The position numbers and the translations under genes are program-made. Below, in pieces: positions 23,879 to 30,902 of a stretch of DNA of 30,902 nucleotides. This DNA comes from an uncultured Roseburia sp. (GTDB lineage Bacteria; Bacillota; Clostridia; Lachnospirales; Lachnospiraceae), in the NCBI GenBank assembly GCA_947070915.1, contig CAMTDY010000011.1, forward strand, positions 1 to 30,902, read 5' to 3'. Under the pieces are notes generated by a model. It had not been told where the DNA came from. It made no database searches and worked only from the letters and a program-made list of their open reading frames with translations. Numbering within the stretch: position 1 is the first letter of the stretch; each line of letters starts with the position of its first letter.

Positions 23879-25486
23879 TCAGTAGTATTCTTTTAATACA
23901 TCGATGACATTGAAAAATGCCTCTTTTGCATCAAATTCAGCTGTGAAAAGTCCAGAATGTGTTCCGTAAATGTTGTAATCGTAGTGACGTTCATTTTCTG
24001 GTTTTTCAAATTCCGCTTCCAGATCAGGACGGTCCAGCAGTCCCCAGATGCTTACATTGGTGAGCATGCCAGGATTTTCAGCCGCAAAGTCACAGTAAGC
24101 GGTGAAAATATCTTTGTATTTCTGTGCATGAGCAGCGATATCCTTCTCTGTAACTTCTTTTTTGTTTGAAGATTCCTTCTGGTTCAAGCGGACAGTCAGT
24201 TCATTGATGCCCACCGGGACGCCGCATTTGGCAAACTGGGTCATGGCATTCTTTACCTCAGAAGCACTGGGCCAGTAGGTAAGGACGTATCCTTCCATTC
24301 CCATGCAGTCCAGAAGAGGATTCTCGGGATCTTCATTTAAGTACTTGATGAGTTTTACAATATAACCGGTTTTGGGGTTCTGGAAGCAGTTAAAATCATT
24401 GTAAAACAGTTTGATATCCGCTCCCGTGGCCTTTACCGCTTCTTTTGCATACTGGAATGCGTATTTGATGTAATCTCCACCGATGATCTTGTAGAAGTTA
24501 CCTGTGGTATAGAGACGGAGACCAGTGGTTGGATCATCCTTTGTTCCCTGGGCATCAATAGCCTCGTTGATAACATCCCATGCGATCACGGTTCCAGGAT
24601 ACTTGGACTCAAAGTGGGTGATAACCTGCATGGAATAACTCTGCATACGTTTTAAGAGAGTTTCTTTGTCTACCAGCCCCTTATCTTCATCATAATCGAT
24701 ATGGAAGAAGGAATTTGCCATACTGTTCTCCCAGATGAGAACGTGACCGCGGATCTTAAGACCGTGTGAGATCGCCCATTCTACCATCTCATCTGCTTTC
24801 TCAAACCGGCAGACCGGAGTGCCGTCACCTTCTTTGGAAGCATCTGTATCCAGCAGAGAATATCCTTTCATTTCATTTTCAAAAGAAACGATATCAAACT
24901 GCTGTTCTGCCAGATAGGAGAAGTTTACATCTTTTGTCTTATCGTAGTTTACCACAGTTCCCACATTAAAATCTGCATAATCCTTTAAAGCGTCTGCTGG
25001 AAGTGTGATCGTCGGTGTGGGCGCCGGGGTAGGTGTTGGCGCGTCAGGCTGTTTGGAGGGTGCCGGACCTGCTGGAGTGGCTGACGGTGCACTCGTGGGA
25101 ACTGGTGCTGCAGTCGGGTTCGGCACGGGCTTTTTAGCGGCTTTTACCGTGATCGTACACACCGCTTTTGCTTTTTTATTACTTTTAGATGTCGCGGTGA
25201 TCTTGGCAGTACCGGTTTTTTTTGCGGTTACGACACCGGTTTTGCTCACGGCGGCAATATTTTTTTTGTTTGATTTCCAGGTTACTTTTTTGTTTGCTTT
25301 TGCTGGTTTAACCTTTTTTACCTTAAGTTTAAATTTACTTCCGACAGTTAATGTTTTTTTCTTAGCACTTAAAGTGATCTTTTTCGCCTTTGGCGCAGCG
25401 TCTGCACTGGGTGCGATGGTAAACGCTGAAGCCAGCAGGGCAAGAGATAAAACGACTGCCGATGCCTTATGTAGTTTCTTTTTCAT
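23879..25486 (-). CDS. Secreted GH10 endo-1,4-beta-xylanase with N-terminal Big2-like domain
   Basis: 535 residues. Signal peptide (ASAVVLSLALLASAFTIAPSADA), a lysine-rich Big2-like Ig domain (residues ~35-115: KLKVKKVKPAKANKKVTWKS, KTGVVTAKKTGTAKI), a proline/threonine/serine linker (~118-165), and a GH10 barrel to the end. Catalytic acid/base Glu308 lies in WDVINEAID and nucleophile Glu429 in GINELTVRL; FENEMKGYSLL and RGHVLIWEN are further GH10 signatures. It cuts internal beta-1,4 bonds of xylan outside the cell. The Ig-like domain may attach it to the wall. ATG 25486 has no ribosome binding site; 114 nt upstream and in the same frame is a strong GGAGG-ATG that opens a 32-codon ORF ending at TGA 25502-25504, so translation here may depend on reinitiation. 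Confidence 0.94.
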   Translation of the reverse strand: MKKKLHKASAVVLSLALLASAFTIAPSADAAPKAKKITLSAKKKTLTVGSKFKLKVKKVKPAKANKKVTWKSNKKNIAAVSKTGVVTAKKTGTAKITATSKSNKKAKAVCTITVKAAKKPVPNPTAAPVPTSAPSATPAGPAPSKQPDAPTPTPAPTPTITLPADALKDYADFNVGTVVNYDKTKDVNFSYLAEQQFDIVSFENEMKGYSLLDTDASKEGDGTPVCRFEKADEMVEWAISHGLKIRGHVLIWENSMANSFFHIDYDEDKGLVDKETLLKRMQSYSMQVITHFESKYPGTVIAWDVINEAIDAQGTKDDPTTGLRLYTTGNFYKIIGGDYIKYAFQYAKEAVKATGADIKLFYNDFNCFQNPKTGYIVKLIKYLNEDPENPLLDCMGMEGYVLTYWPSASEVKNAMTQFAKCGVPVGINELTVRLNQKESSNKKEVTEKDIAAHAQKYKDIFTAYCDFAAENPGMLTNVSIWGLLDRPDLEAEFEKPENERHYDYNIYGTHSGLFTAEFDAKEAFFNVIDVLKEYY

Positions 25487-25501
25487 GGCTACGTCGCATG
25501 A

Positions 25502-25600
25502 TCAGGATAAAATAAGTTCTACCGAACTTATTAGCGAGTTTTTGCAAAACTCGGGACGGACATGCAGATGGCATGCACAGAAATTAATATCCTGTTTCAT
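25502..25600 (-). CDS. Short leader ORF ahead of and in frame with the xylanase
   Basis: 32 codons from ATG 25600 to TGA 25504-25502, with AAAGGAGG 4 nt upstream. The peptide starts MKQDINFCACHLHVRPEFCK and has four cysteines in its first half. It shares the xylanase frame; after the TGA come five codons and then the xylanase ATG, which lacks its own site. It may be a regulatory leader peptide, or a palindromic insertion that split the original ribosome binding site and start from the gene: both ATGs are followed by AAA. Confidence 0.45.
   Translation of the reverse strand: MKQDINFCACHLHVRPEFCKNSLISSVELILS
25511..25576. repeat. Three consecutive hairpins in the xylanase leader
   Basis: AATAAGTTC/GAACTTATT (25511-25519/25524-25532), CGAGTTTT/AAAACTCG (25535-25542/25546-25553) and CATGC/GCATG (25561-25565/25571-25575): three perfect stems with 3-5 nt loops in 66 nt, all inside the short leader ORF. 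In the mRNA they would sit between the strong ribosome binding site and the xylanase start. Confidence 0.75.
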
Positions 25601-25628
25601 GCTGCCTCCTTTCTATATTATATATTGC

Positions 25629-25657
25629 ATTGTATCAAAAATACGGGAAAAGCACAA
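25629..25657 (-). promoter_or_regulatory. Promoter of the xylanase transcript
   Basis: Minus strand: TTGTGC (25652-25657), 17-nt spacer, TACAAT (25629-25634), placing the transcript start shortly before the GGAGG of the leader ORF. It is divergent from the metG promoter about 30 bp away. Confidence 0.55.
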
Positions 25658-25687
25658 TCATATTTTAGTTATTTTATCCGGGATATG

Positions 25688-25716
25688 TTGACAATTCTTT
25701 CATTTCCCACTAAAAT
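25688..25716 (+). promoter_or_regulatory. Promoter of metG
   Basis: TTGACA (25688-25693), 17-nt spacer, TAAAAT (25711-25716), 38 nt before the chosen start. No T-box specifier structure is visible; the leader is too short for one. Confidence 0.8.
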
Positions 25717-25754
25717 AAGGGGTAATCGAAAAAAGAACGGAGGGAATGAAGATC

Positions 25755-27710
25755 ATGGCAAAGAAACCTTATTATCTGACGACCGCCATAGCATATACAT
25801 CCGGCAAGCCTCACATCGGCAATGTCTATGAGATTGTTCTTGCCGATGCTATTGTACGTTTCAAGAGAAACCAGGGCTATGACGTGCGGTTCCAGACAGG
25901 CTCGGATGAGCATGGACAGAAAGTGGAGTTAAAGGCGGGAGAGATGGGAGTAACGCCGAAAGAGTTTGTGGATTCGGTTTCTGATGAATTAAAGAGAAAC
26001 TGGGACTTGATGAATACATCCTATGATAAATTTATCCGCACCACCGACGAAGACCACGAAAAACAGGTGCAGAAAATATTTAAAAAGCTCTATGACCAGG
26101 GCGATATATACAAAGGAACCTATGAGGGAATGTATTGTACCCCCTGCGAATCCTTTTTTACAGCCTCCCAGCTCACGGATGGAAAGTGCCCGGACTGCGG
26201 AAGGGAGTGCCAGCCGGCGAAGGAAGAAGCATATTTTCTGAAGCTCAGCAAATATCAGGACCGTCTGATCGAGCACATCAATACCCATCCGGAATTTATA
26301 CAGCCGGAATCCAGGAAAAATGAGATGATGAATAATTTCCTCCTGCCTGGCCTTCAGGATCTGTGTGTATCCCGGACCAGCTTTAAGTGGGGAATCCCTG
26401 TGGATTTTGATCCGGATCATGTCGTATATGTCTGGGTGGATGCCCTCAGCAACTATATTACAGGTCTGGGATATGATGTGGACGGGAATGGGAAAGAGCT
26501 GTTTGATACGTTCTGGCCCGCTGACCTGCATCTGATCGGGAAGGATATTCTGCGTTTCCATACAATTTACTGGCCCATTATGCTGATGGCCCTTGACCTT
26601 CCCCTGCCAAAGCAGATTTTCGGGCATCCGTGGCTGCTGCAGGGAGACGGGAAGATGAGTAAAAGCAAAGGAAATGTGATCTATGCGGATGAGATGGTAG
26701 AAGAGTTTGGTGTGGATGCCGTGAGATATTTTCTCCTCCACGAAATGCCTTTTGAAAATGACGGCGTGATCACATGGGAGCTGGTGGCGGAGCGCGTGAA
26801 TTCGGAACTTGCCAACACTCTGGGAAATCTTGTAAACCGAACCATCTCCATGTCCAATAAATACTTTGGCGGCATTGTGGAGGATACCGGTGTGGCAGAG
26901 CCTGTGGATGATGATCTGAAAGCGGTGATCAACGAGACGCCAAAGAAGGTCAGCGAGAAAATGGACGGACTGCGTGTGGCAGACGCCATTACAGAAATCT
27001 TTACACTGTTTAAAAGATGCAATAAATATATCGATGAGACGATGCCTTGGGTACTTGCCAAAGAGGAAGCAGACAGACCGCGTCTGGCTGCTGTGCTCTA
27101 TAATCTGATGGACGGCATCCGTATGGGAGCCACACTGCTGGATTCCTTTATGCCAGAGACTTCCGAAAAGATCCTGAAACAGATCGCCTCTGAAAAGAGC
27201 GAGCTGGAGGAACTTAAGACTGGCGGTTACCAGTCGGGAACCAGGGTGGCAGAGAAACCAGAAATTTTATTTGCACGGATTGACATAGAGGAATTTATGG
27301 AAAAATTAAATCAAAAGAAAAGTAAACCAGAGGACAGTATACCGCTGTCCCTGCCAGAAAATATTATGGATATCGAACAGAAAGAAGAGATTACCTTTGA
27401 TGATTTCATGAAAATGCAGTTCCAGGTAGGTGAGATCATTTCCTGTGAAGAAGTTAAAAATTCAAGAAAACTCCTGTGCTCGAAAGTCCGCATCGGAAGC
27501 GAGGTAAAACAGATCGTATCCGGTATCAAAGCCCATTATACACCAGAAGAGATGGTGGGCAAAAAGGTGATGGTTCTCGTGAATCTCAAACCTGCGAAGC
27601 TCGCCGGAGTGCTTTCTGAGGGAATGCTTTTGTGTGCCGAGGATGCAGATGGCAATCTTGCCCTGCTGACGCCGGAAAAGGATATGCCAGCGGGGGCAGA
27701 GATCTGCTAG
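25755..27710 (+). CDS. metG: Methionyl-tRNA synthetase
   Basis: 651 residues; class Ia synthetase that charges tRNA-Met in the cytoplasm. HIGH-type motif in SGKPHIGN, zinc-binding knuckles in CTPCESFF and CPDCGREC, KMSKS loop in KMSKSKGNV, anticodon-binding helical domain, and a C-terminal EMAP/tRNA-binding domain (from about residue 540, DFMKMQFQVGEI). ATG 25755 is preferred, since GGAGGG ends 10 nt upstream; ATG 25746 would abut the ribosome binding site. First gene of the metG-tatD run, and the classic Firmicutes order continues to rsmA. Confidence 0.97.
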   Translation: MAKKPYYLTTAIAYTSGKPHIGNVYEIVLADAIVRFKRNQGYDVRFQTGSDEHGQKVELKAGEMGVTPKEFVDSVSDELKRNWDLMNTSYDKFIRTTDEDHEKQVQKIFKKLYDQGDIYKGTYEGMYCTPCESFFTASQLTDGKCPDCGRECQPAKEEAYFLKLSKYQDRLIEHINTHPEFIQPESRKNEMMNNFLLPGLQDLCVSRTSFKWGIPVDFDPDHVVYVWVDALSNYITGLGYDVDGNGKELFDTFWPADLHLIGKDILRFHTIYWPIMLMALDLPLPKQIFGHPWLLQGDGKMSKSKGNVIYADEMVEEFGVDAVRYFLLHEMPFENDGVITWELVAERVNSELANTLGNLVNRTISMSNKYFGGIVEDTGVAEPVDDDLKAVINETPKKVSEKMDGLRVADAITEIFTLFKRCNKYIDETMPWVLAKEEADRPRLAAVLYNLMDGIRMGATLLDSFMPETSEKILKQIASEKSELEELKTGGYQSGTRVAEKPEILFARIDIEEFMEKLNQKKSKPEDSIPLSLPENIMDIEQKEEITFDDFMKMQFQVGEIISCEEVKNSRKLLCSKVRIGSEVKQIVSGIKAHYTPEEMVGKKVMVLVNLKPAKLAGVLSEGMLLCAEDADGNLALLTPEKDMPAGAEIC

Positions 27711-27762
27711 TGCCAGCCAAAGCACAATCATTTCACAGCATTGGCAGGAGGGAGATATTCCT

Positions 27763-28530
27763 ATGATTTTTGATACCCATAGTCACTATGACGATGAAGC
27801 ATTTGATGAAGATAGAGAAGAATTATTGACCGGGCTCGCCTCGAAAGGGGTGGGCACGGTTGTTTCTGTTGGGGCGGATATCAGCACCAGCCAGGCGGCC
27901 CTTGGGCTGGCGGCAAAGTATGAAAATGTGTATGCCGCTATTGGCGTACATCCCACGGAGACCGGGGATCTGTCACAAAAAGACATGGACTGGCTCCGCT
28001 GTCACTCCCAGGATAAAAAAGTGGTGGCCCTCGGCGAGATCGGTTTAGATTATCACTGGAACGAACCATCCCCTGAGATACAGAGAAAATGGTTTGAGCG
28101 CCAGATTGAGCTGGCCAGGGAGACCGGGCTGCCGGTGATCTATCACAGCCGGGAGGCGGCAGAGGATACGATGCAGATCATTCTCCAGACCAGGGCATGG
28201 GAGTGCGGCGGAGTGATCCACTGCTATTCCTATTCGCGGGAAATGGCACAGGAATACGTGAAGATGGGATTCTTTATCGGAGTGGGCGGAGTCGTGACCT
28301 TTAAAAATGCGAGAAAACTCAAGGAGACAGTACAGGCGGTACCGCTGGGAAATATTGTGCTGGAGACGGACTGTCCCTATCTCTCCCCGGAGCCAAACCG
28401 GGGAAAGCGGAATGATTCCACCTATTTAACCTATGTGGTGGATGCGATCGCTGACTTAAAACAGATGGAGCGGAATGAAGTTATAGAGATTACAGAAAAA
28501 AATGCGAGAAGACTTTATCATCTGAGCTAG
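27763..28530 (+). CDS. TatD family metal-dependent hydrolase
   Basis: 255 residues, normal length. Metal-binding motifs in order: DTHSHYDD, GEIGLDYHW, IYHSREA, IHCYSYS and LETDCPYLSPEP. Relatives are 3'-5' DNA/RNA exonucleases or D-aminoacyl-tRNA-type hydrolases linked to DNA repair. GGAGGGAG lies 8 nt upstream of the ATG. It follows metG by 52 nt. Its TAG stop is the first triplet of a large inverted repeat. Confidence 0.94.
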   Translation: MIFDTHSHYDDEAFDEDREELLTGLASKGVGTVVSVGADISTSQAALGLAAKYENVYAAIGVHPTETGDLSQKDMDWLRCHSQDKKVVALGEIGLDYHWNEPSPEIQRKWFERQIELARETGLPVIYHSREAAEDTMQIILQTRAWECGGVIHCYSYSREMAQEYVKMGFFIGVGGVVTFKNARKLKETVQAVPLGNIVLETDCPYLSPEPNRGKRNDSTYLTYVVDAIADLKQMERNEVIEITEKNARRLYHLS

Positions 28531-28800
28531 CTCGACGGTGACAATTTGAACCCTGTTTCGTTCTGCGCTAGCAGCAAAATAGCGTTGTTGCTTTCATTCG
28601 ATGATGTCACCACATCACCTCATTCAAGCGCCTAGCTATTTTGCTGCTATCACAATCCGAAATCTTCGACCTCCGCTTGTGATTTTCCAATTTACAAGGA
28701 AACGGAATGAAACGTACTGGAGGTACGTTGATTGACGTTGACGTAGCAAATTGGAAAATCACAAGTCGGAGGCAGGGTTCAAATTAGCGCCATCGAGCTA
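28528..28800. repeat. Large cloverleaf-like nested inverted repeat between tatD and rsmA
   Basis: A 273-bp element. Outer arms of 28 nt (28528-28555 and 28773-28800) match at all but about four positions. They enclose stem A, a perfect 15-bp pair TAGCAGCAAAATAGC/GCTATTTTGCTGCTA (28569-28583/28635-28649), and stem B, about 24 bp (28670-28693/28748-28772) with one bulge, itself capped by AACGTAC/GTACGTT (28711-28717/28723-28729). Stem B's right arm abuts the outer right arm, so a three-way junction would form. No start-codon frame of note and no U-run terminator are seen. It occupies the place where rnmV often lies in Firmicutes. The left arm begins at the tatD stop; the right arm ends 17 nt before rsmA. 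Confidence 0.85.
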
Positions 28801-28817
28801 AGAGAAAAGAGGCAGGA

Positions 28818-29702
28818 ATGGAATTATTAGGAAAAGAAAAGCTTAGTAGTCCCCAGCAGACAATACAGGTTCTACAGAAACATAACTTTAATTTTAAAAA
28901 GAAATTTGGACAGAATTTTCTTATAGATCCCCATGTCCTGGATAAGATCGTAGAAGCAGCACAGATCACACCCGAGGATTTTGTTCTGGAAATCGGACCG
29001 GGAATTGGCACTCTGACCCAGTATCTATGTGAGCATGCCAGACAGGTATTGGCGGTGGAGATTGACAAGAACCTGATTCCGATTTTGAAAGAGACGTTGT
29101 CTCCCTATGAGAATGCCCATATTATCCAGGGTGACATACTAAAACAGGACATACAGCAGATCGCCGAGACCTATAACGATGGAAAACCGATCAAAGTAGT
29201 TGCCAATCTGCCTTATTATATTACAACTCCGATCATTATGCAGCTCTTTGAGAGCCGTGTTCCGCTTGCCAATGTGACAGTGATGGTACAAAAAGAGGTG
29301 GCAGACCGGATGAAGGCAGAGCCCGGAAGCAAGGACTATGGGGCTCTTTCTCTGGCGGTTCAGTATTATGCCCTGCCCTGTATCGCTGCCTTTGTCCCGC
29401 CAAATTGTTTTATTCCCCGGCCAAAGGTGGGAAGTGCTGTCATCCGGCTGGACTGTCTGGCGAAGACACCGGTGGAGGTAAATGATGAGAAACTGCTGTT
29501 CCGGCTGATCCGGGCATCCTTTAACCAGAGAAGGAAGACTCTGCAGAATGGGATAGCCAACAGCACCGAGCTGCCTTTTTCCAAGGCACAGGCTGCGGAG
29601 GCGGTCAACAGGGCAGGATTTGATGCCGGTATCCGGGGAGAAAAGCTGGGACTTCAGGAGTTTGCCAGACTGGCAGATGTATTGGAGGAGATGAGGAGTT
29701 AG
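28818..29702 (+). CDS. rsmA: 16S rRNA dimethyladenosine transferase
   Basis: 294 residues. It dimethylates two adjacent adenines (A1518 and A1519, E. coli numbering) in the 3'-terminal hairpin of 16S rRNA using S-adenosylmethionine. Signatures: FGQNFLID, SAM-binding EIGPGIGTLT, AVEID, catalytic NLPYYITTP and the PRPKVGSAVIRL region. AGGCAGGA lies just upstream of the ATG. The N-terminus has about 25 residues before the FGQNF motif, slightly longer than E. coli KsgA. Also known as ksgA; loss confers kasugamycin resistance in other bacteria. Confidence 0.96.
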   Translation: MELLGKEKLSSPQQTIQVLQKHNFNFKKKFGQNFLIDPHVLDKIVEAAQITPEDFVLEIGPGIGTLTQYLCEHARQVLAVEIDKNLIPILKETLSPYENAHIIQGDILKQDIQQIAETYNDGKPIKVVANLPYYITTPIIMQLFESRVPLANVTVMVQKEVADRMKAEPGSKDYGALSLAVQYYALPCIAAFVPPNCFIPRPKVGSAVIRLDCLAKTPVEVNDEKLLFRLIRASFNQRRKTLQNGIANSTELPFSKAQAAEAVNRAGFDAGIRGEKLGLQEFARLADVLEEMRS

Positions 29703-29720
29703 CCAGATATCACGGATCAA

Positions 29721-29737
29721 GTCCGGCGATGCCGGAC
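29721..29737. repeat. Small perfect hairpin downstream of rsmA
   Basis: GTCCGGC-gat-GCCGGAC, a 7-bp GC-rich stem with a 3-nt loop. It is followed on the plus strand by A-rich, not T-rich, sequence, so termination of rsmA is doubtful; read from the other strand it would be preceded by a U-run. It might pause transcription or shield the mRNA end. Confidence 0.6.
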
Positions 29738-29785
29738 AAAATAAAATTCAGATTGCATCATTGTGTCAGATAGAAAGGAAGATAA

Positions 29786-30745
29786 ATGGATATGGAGAAC
29801 AAAATGGAAGGAAAGATAGAGACAATGGCGGATTTTGAAGAGGAGATCAACGCTTCTTTTGTAAAATTCCGGGAAGGAGACAGGATCAAAGGAACGGTTG
29901 TATCTGTGGAGGAAGAAGAAATCCTGCTGGATCTCCAATCATTTTCCCAGGGAGTGATTCCGCAGTCAGAATATAGCGATGATCCAGACTTTCATGCCAT
30001 GGATGAAATTAGAGTAGGAGATACACTGAGTGTTATTGTGCTCTATGAGGATGAACAGGGGAGAACGGTTCTGTCTCTCAAGCAGGCAAGAGAGGCAGAC
30101 AGCTGGGAGTCTCTTAGAAATGCCTATGAAGACCGGAGAATTTATGAGGTGCGGGTGAAAAATACAGTTCCCTCCGGCGTTGTTGCCTATGTGGAGGGAA
30201 TTCGGGGGTTTATTCCGGCATCCCAGCTGGCTCTGACTTATGTAGAAGAAGGGGAGCTGGATCAATATACGGGGCAGATACTAAAAGTCCGCGTGATCAC
30301 AGTGGATGAAGAAAAACAGAAGCTGGTACTTTCTGCCAAAGAGGTAGCAAAGGAAGAGGCAGCCAAAATCCACGAGGACAAATTAAATGCTCTCCAGAAA
30401 GGATATATCACCGAGGGGAGGATCACAAGGATCGAGTCCTATGGTTGTTTTGTGGAGTTTGGAGATGGTCTGACGGGACTCGTGCACATCTCCCAGATCT
30501 GTAATAAATTTCTGAAATCTCCCAAAGAGGTTGTAAAGCTGGGAATGAAGGTAAAAGTAAAAGTGCTGGCTGTGGAGGAAGGAAAGATCCGTCTCAGCAT
30601 GAAGGAAGCAGAGGATATTGCACCAGAGTTAGAGAAGGAAGAGGATGAAAGGTCTTCTGGCGGGGCCGCGATGGAGTATAAGGATGAGGAAGAGGCCATG
30701 ACTTCATTGGCAGGTTTGTTAAAGGGGATACATCTGGATGAGTAA
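29786..30745 (+). CDS. S1-domain RNA-binding protein (RpsA-like)
   Basis: 319 residues with three S1 (OB-fold) domains: ~29-101 (GDRIKGTVVSVEEEEILLDL), ~115-185 (YEVRVKNTVPSGVVAYVEGIRGFIP, a diverged repeat) and ~205-275 (GYITEGRITRIESYGCFVEF, then GLVHISQI). An acidic tail follows. Related to ribosomal protein S1 but shorter than the six-domain E. coli form, as is usual in Firmicutes; it probably binds mRNA or ribosomes. ATG 29786 has AAGGAAG 7 nt upstream. ATG 29792 (second Met) is possible. No promoter was convincing between rsmA and this gene. Confidence 0.85.
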   Translation: MDMENKMEGKIETMADFEEEINASFVKFREGDRIKGTVVSVEEEEILLDLQSFSQGVIPQSEYSDDPDFHAMDEIRVGDTLSVIVLYEDEQGRTVLSLKQAREADSWESLRNAYEDRRIYEVRVKNTVPSGVVAYVEGIRGFIPASQLALTYVEEGELDQYTGQILKVRVITVDEEKQKLVLSAKEVAKEEAAKIHEDKLNALQKGYITEGRITRIESYGCFVEFGDGLTGLVHISQICNKFLKSPKEVVKLGMKVKVKVLAVEEGKIRLSMKEAEDIAPELEKEEDERSSGGAAMEYKDEEEAMTSLAGLLKGIHLDE

Positions 30746-30824
30746 CGGTATGTGTTTAATTCCCTGAAAAGCCCGCATGAAAGACAGTGAAACACCCCAT
30801 TCTAAGGCGTTTGTAATACTTTCA

Positions 30825-30885
30825 GAAAAAAAGTCGAAAAAAATTTGAAAAAAGTGTTGACAATGTGGAATATATTTGATAAGAT
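30825..30885 (+). promoter_or_regulatory. Strong A-tract promoter at the window edge, stable-RNA type
   Basis: A-tracts at about 30825-30853 resemble an UP element and are followed by TTGACA (30857-30862), a 17-nt spacer and TAAGAT (30880-30885). A perfect -35 with phased A-tracts is typical of rRNA and tRNA operons in Clostridia. The transcribed unit lies beyond the window end. The stretch 30746-30824 shows no gene or clear terminator. Confidence 0.6.
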
Positions 30886-30902
30886 AATATTCGCTGACGC
30901 GG

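Noticed and set aside
25005..25691. 228-residue plus-strand ORF rich in valine, glycine and alanine
   Set aside because: It mirrors the low-complexity linker and lysine-rich Big2 part of the xylanase on the other strand; the apparent hydrophobicity is a product of reversed lysine and proline codons.
25746..25754. Upstream metG start at ATG 25746
   Set aside because: It directly abuts the GGAGGG ribosome binding site, leaving almost no spacing; ATG 25755 has the normal distance and the family-typical N-terminus.
28531..28817. rnmV gene or remnant between tatD and rsmA
   Set aside because: No reading frame with Toprim-type motifs is seen; the stretch is explained by nested inverted repeats.
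1..30902. CRISPR arrays, tRNA genes, rRNA genes or insertion sequences
   Set aside because: No regularly spaced direct repeats, no tRNA T-arm/CCA-end patterns, no rRNA sequence and no transposase-like ORF were seen.

Overview
The window reads as a chromosomal segment from a gut-type anaerobic member of the Clostridia, most likely Lachnospiraceae. The evidence is gene content: an oxygen-independent class III ribonucleotide reductase, a bile salt hydrolase, a GH10 xylanase with a Big2-like domain, a GH27 alpha-galactosidase, ECF-type thiazole uptake, GGAGG ribosome binding sites and consensus sigma-A promoters. The genus cannot be fixed from the sequence alone.

Layout. 1-6006 (+): end of a glutamate-synthase-like gene, a GH27 glycosidase, a membrane-anchored MutS-like ATPase, and nrdD behind a sigma-A promoter carrying two NrdR-box-like sites 31 bp apart. 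5981-7290 (-): thiW-thiM thiazole salvage operon. 7507-10879 (+): AT-richer restriction-modification cassette with two D12-class adenine methyltransferases and an AlwI-like type IIS endonuclease whose natural N-terminus seems to lie in another frame. 10985-15908 (+): a complete five-gene cassette matching the STM4015-STM4014-STM4013-STM4012-STM4011 families: LRR-like protein, ATP-grasp-like protein, alkaline-phosphatase-superfamily hydrolase and two radical SAM enzymes. I know of no established function for it, and it is the best candidate here for an undescribed system. 15887-19680 (mostly -): secreted Big2/polysaccharide deacetylase, a BspA-like protein, a small exported protein, and two deletion-scarred regulatory remnants (two-component system and ECF sigma factor).

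19751-23808 (+): Spx/ArsC-like protein, M18 aminopeptidase, bile salt hydrolase, endonuclease IV. 23879-25657 (-): GH10 xylanase behind an odd hairpin-rich leader that holds a 32-codon ORF in frame with the enzyme. 25688-30745 (+): housekeeping run metG, tatD, rsmA and an S1-domain protein. The window ends in a strong A-tract-backed promoter of the kind that drives stable RNA operons.

Beyond genes, two large nested inverted repeats (22745-22910 and 28528-28800) start inside the stop codon of the upstream gene and end just before the ribosome binding site of the next one. The second lies between tatD and rsmA, where many Firmicutes carry rnmV. With the hairpin-rich xylanase leader they may be one class of structured intergenic element.
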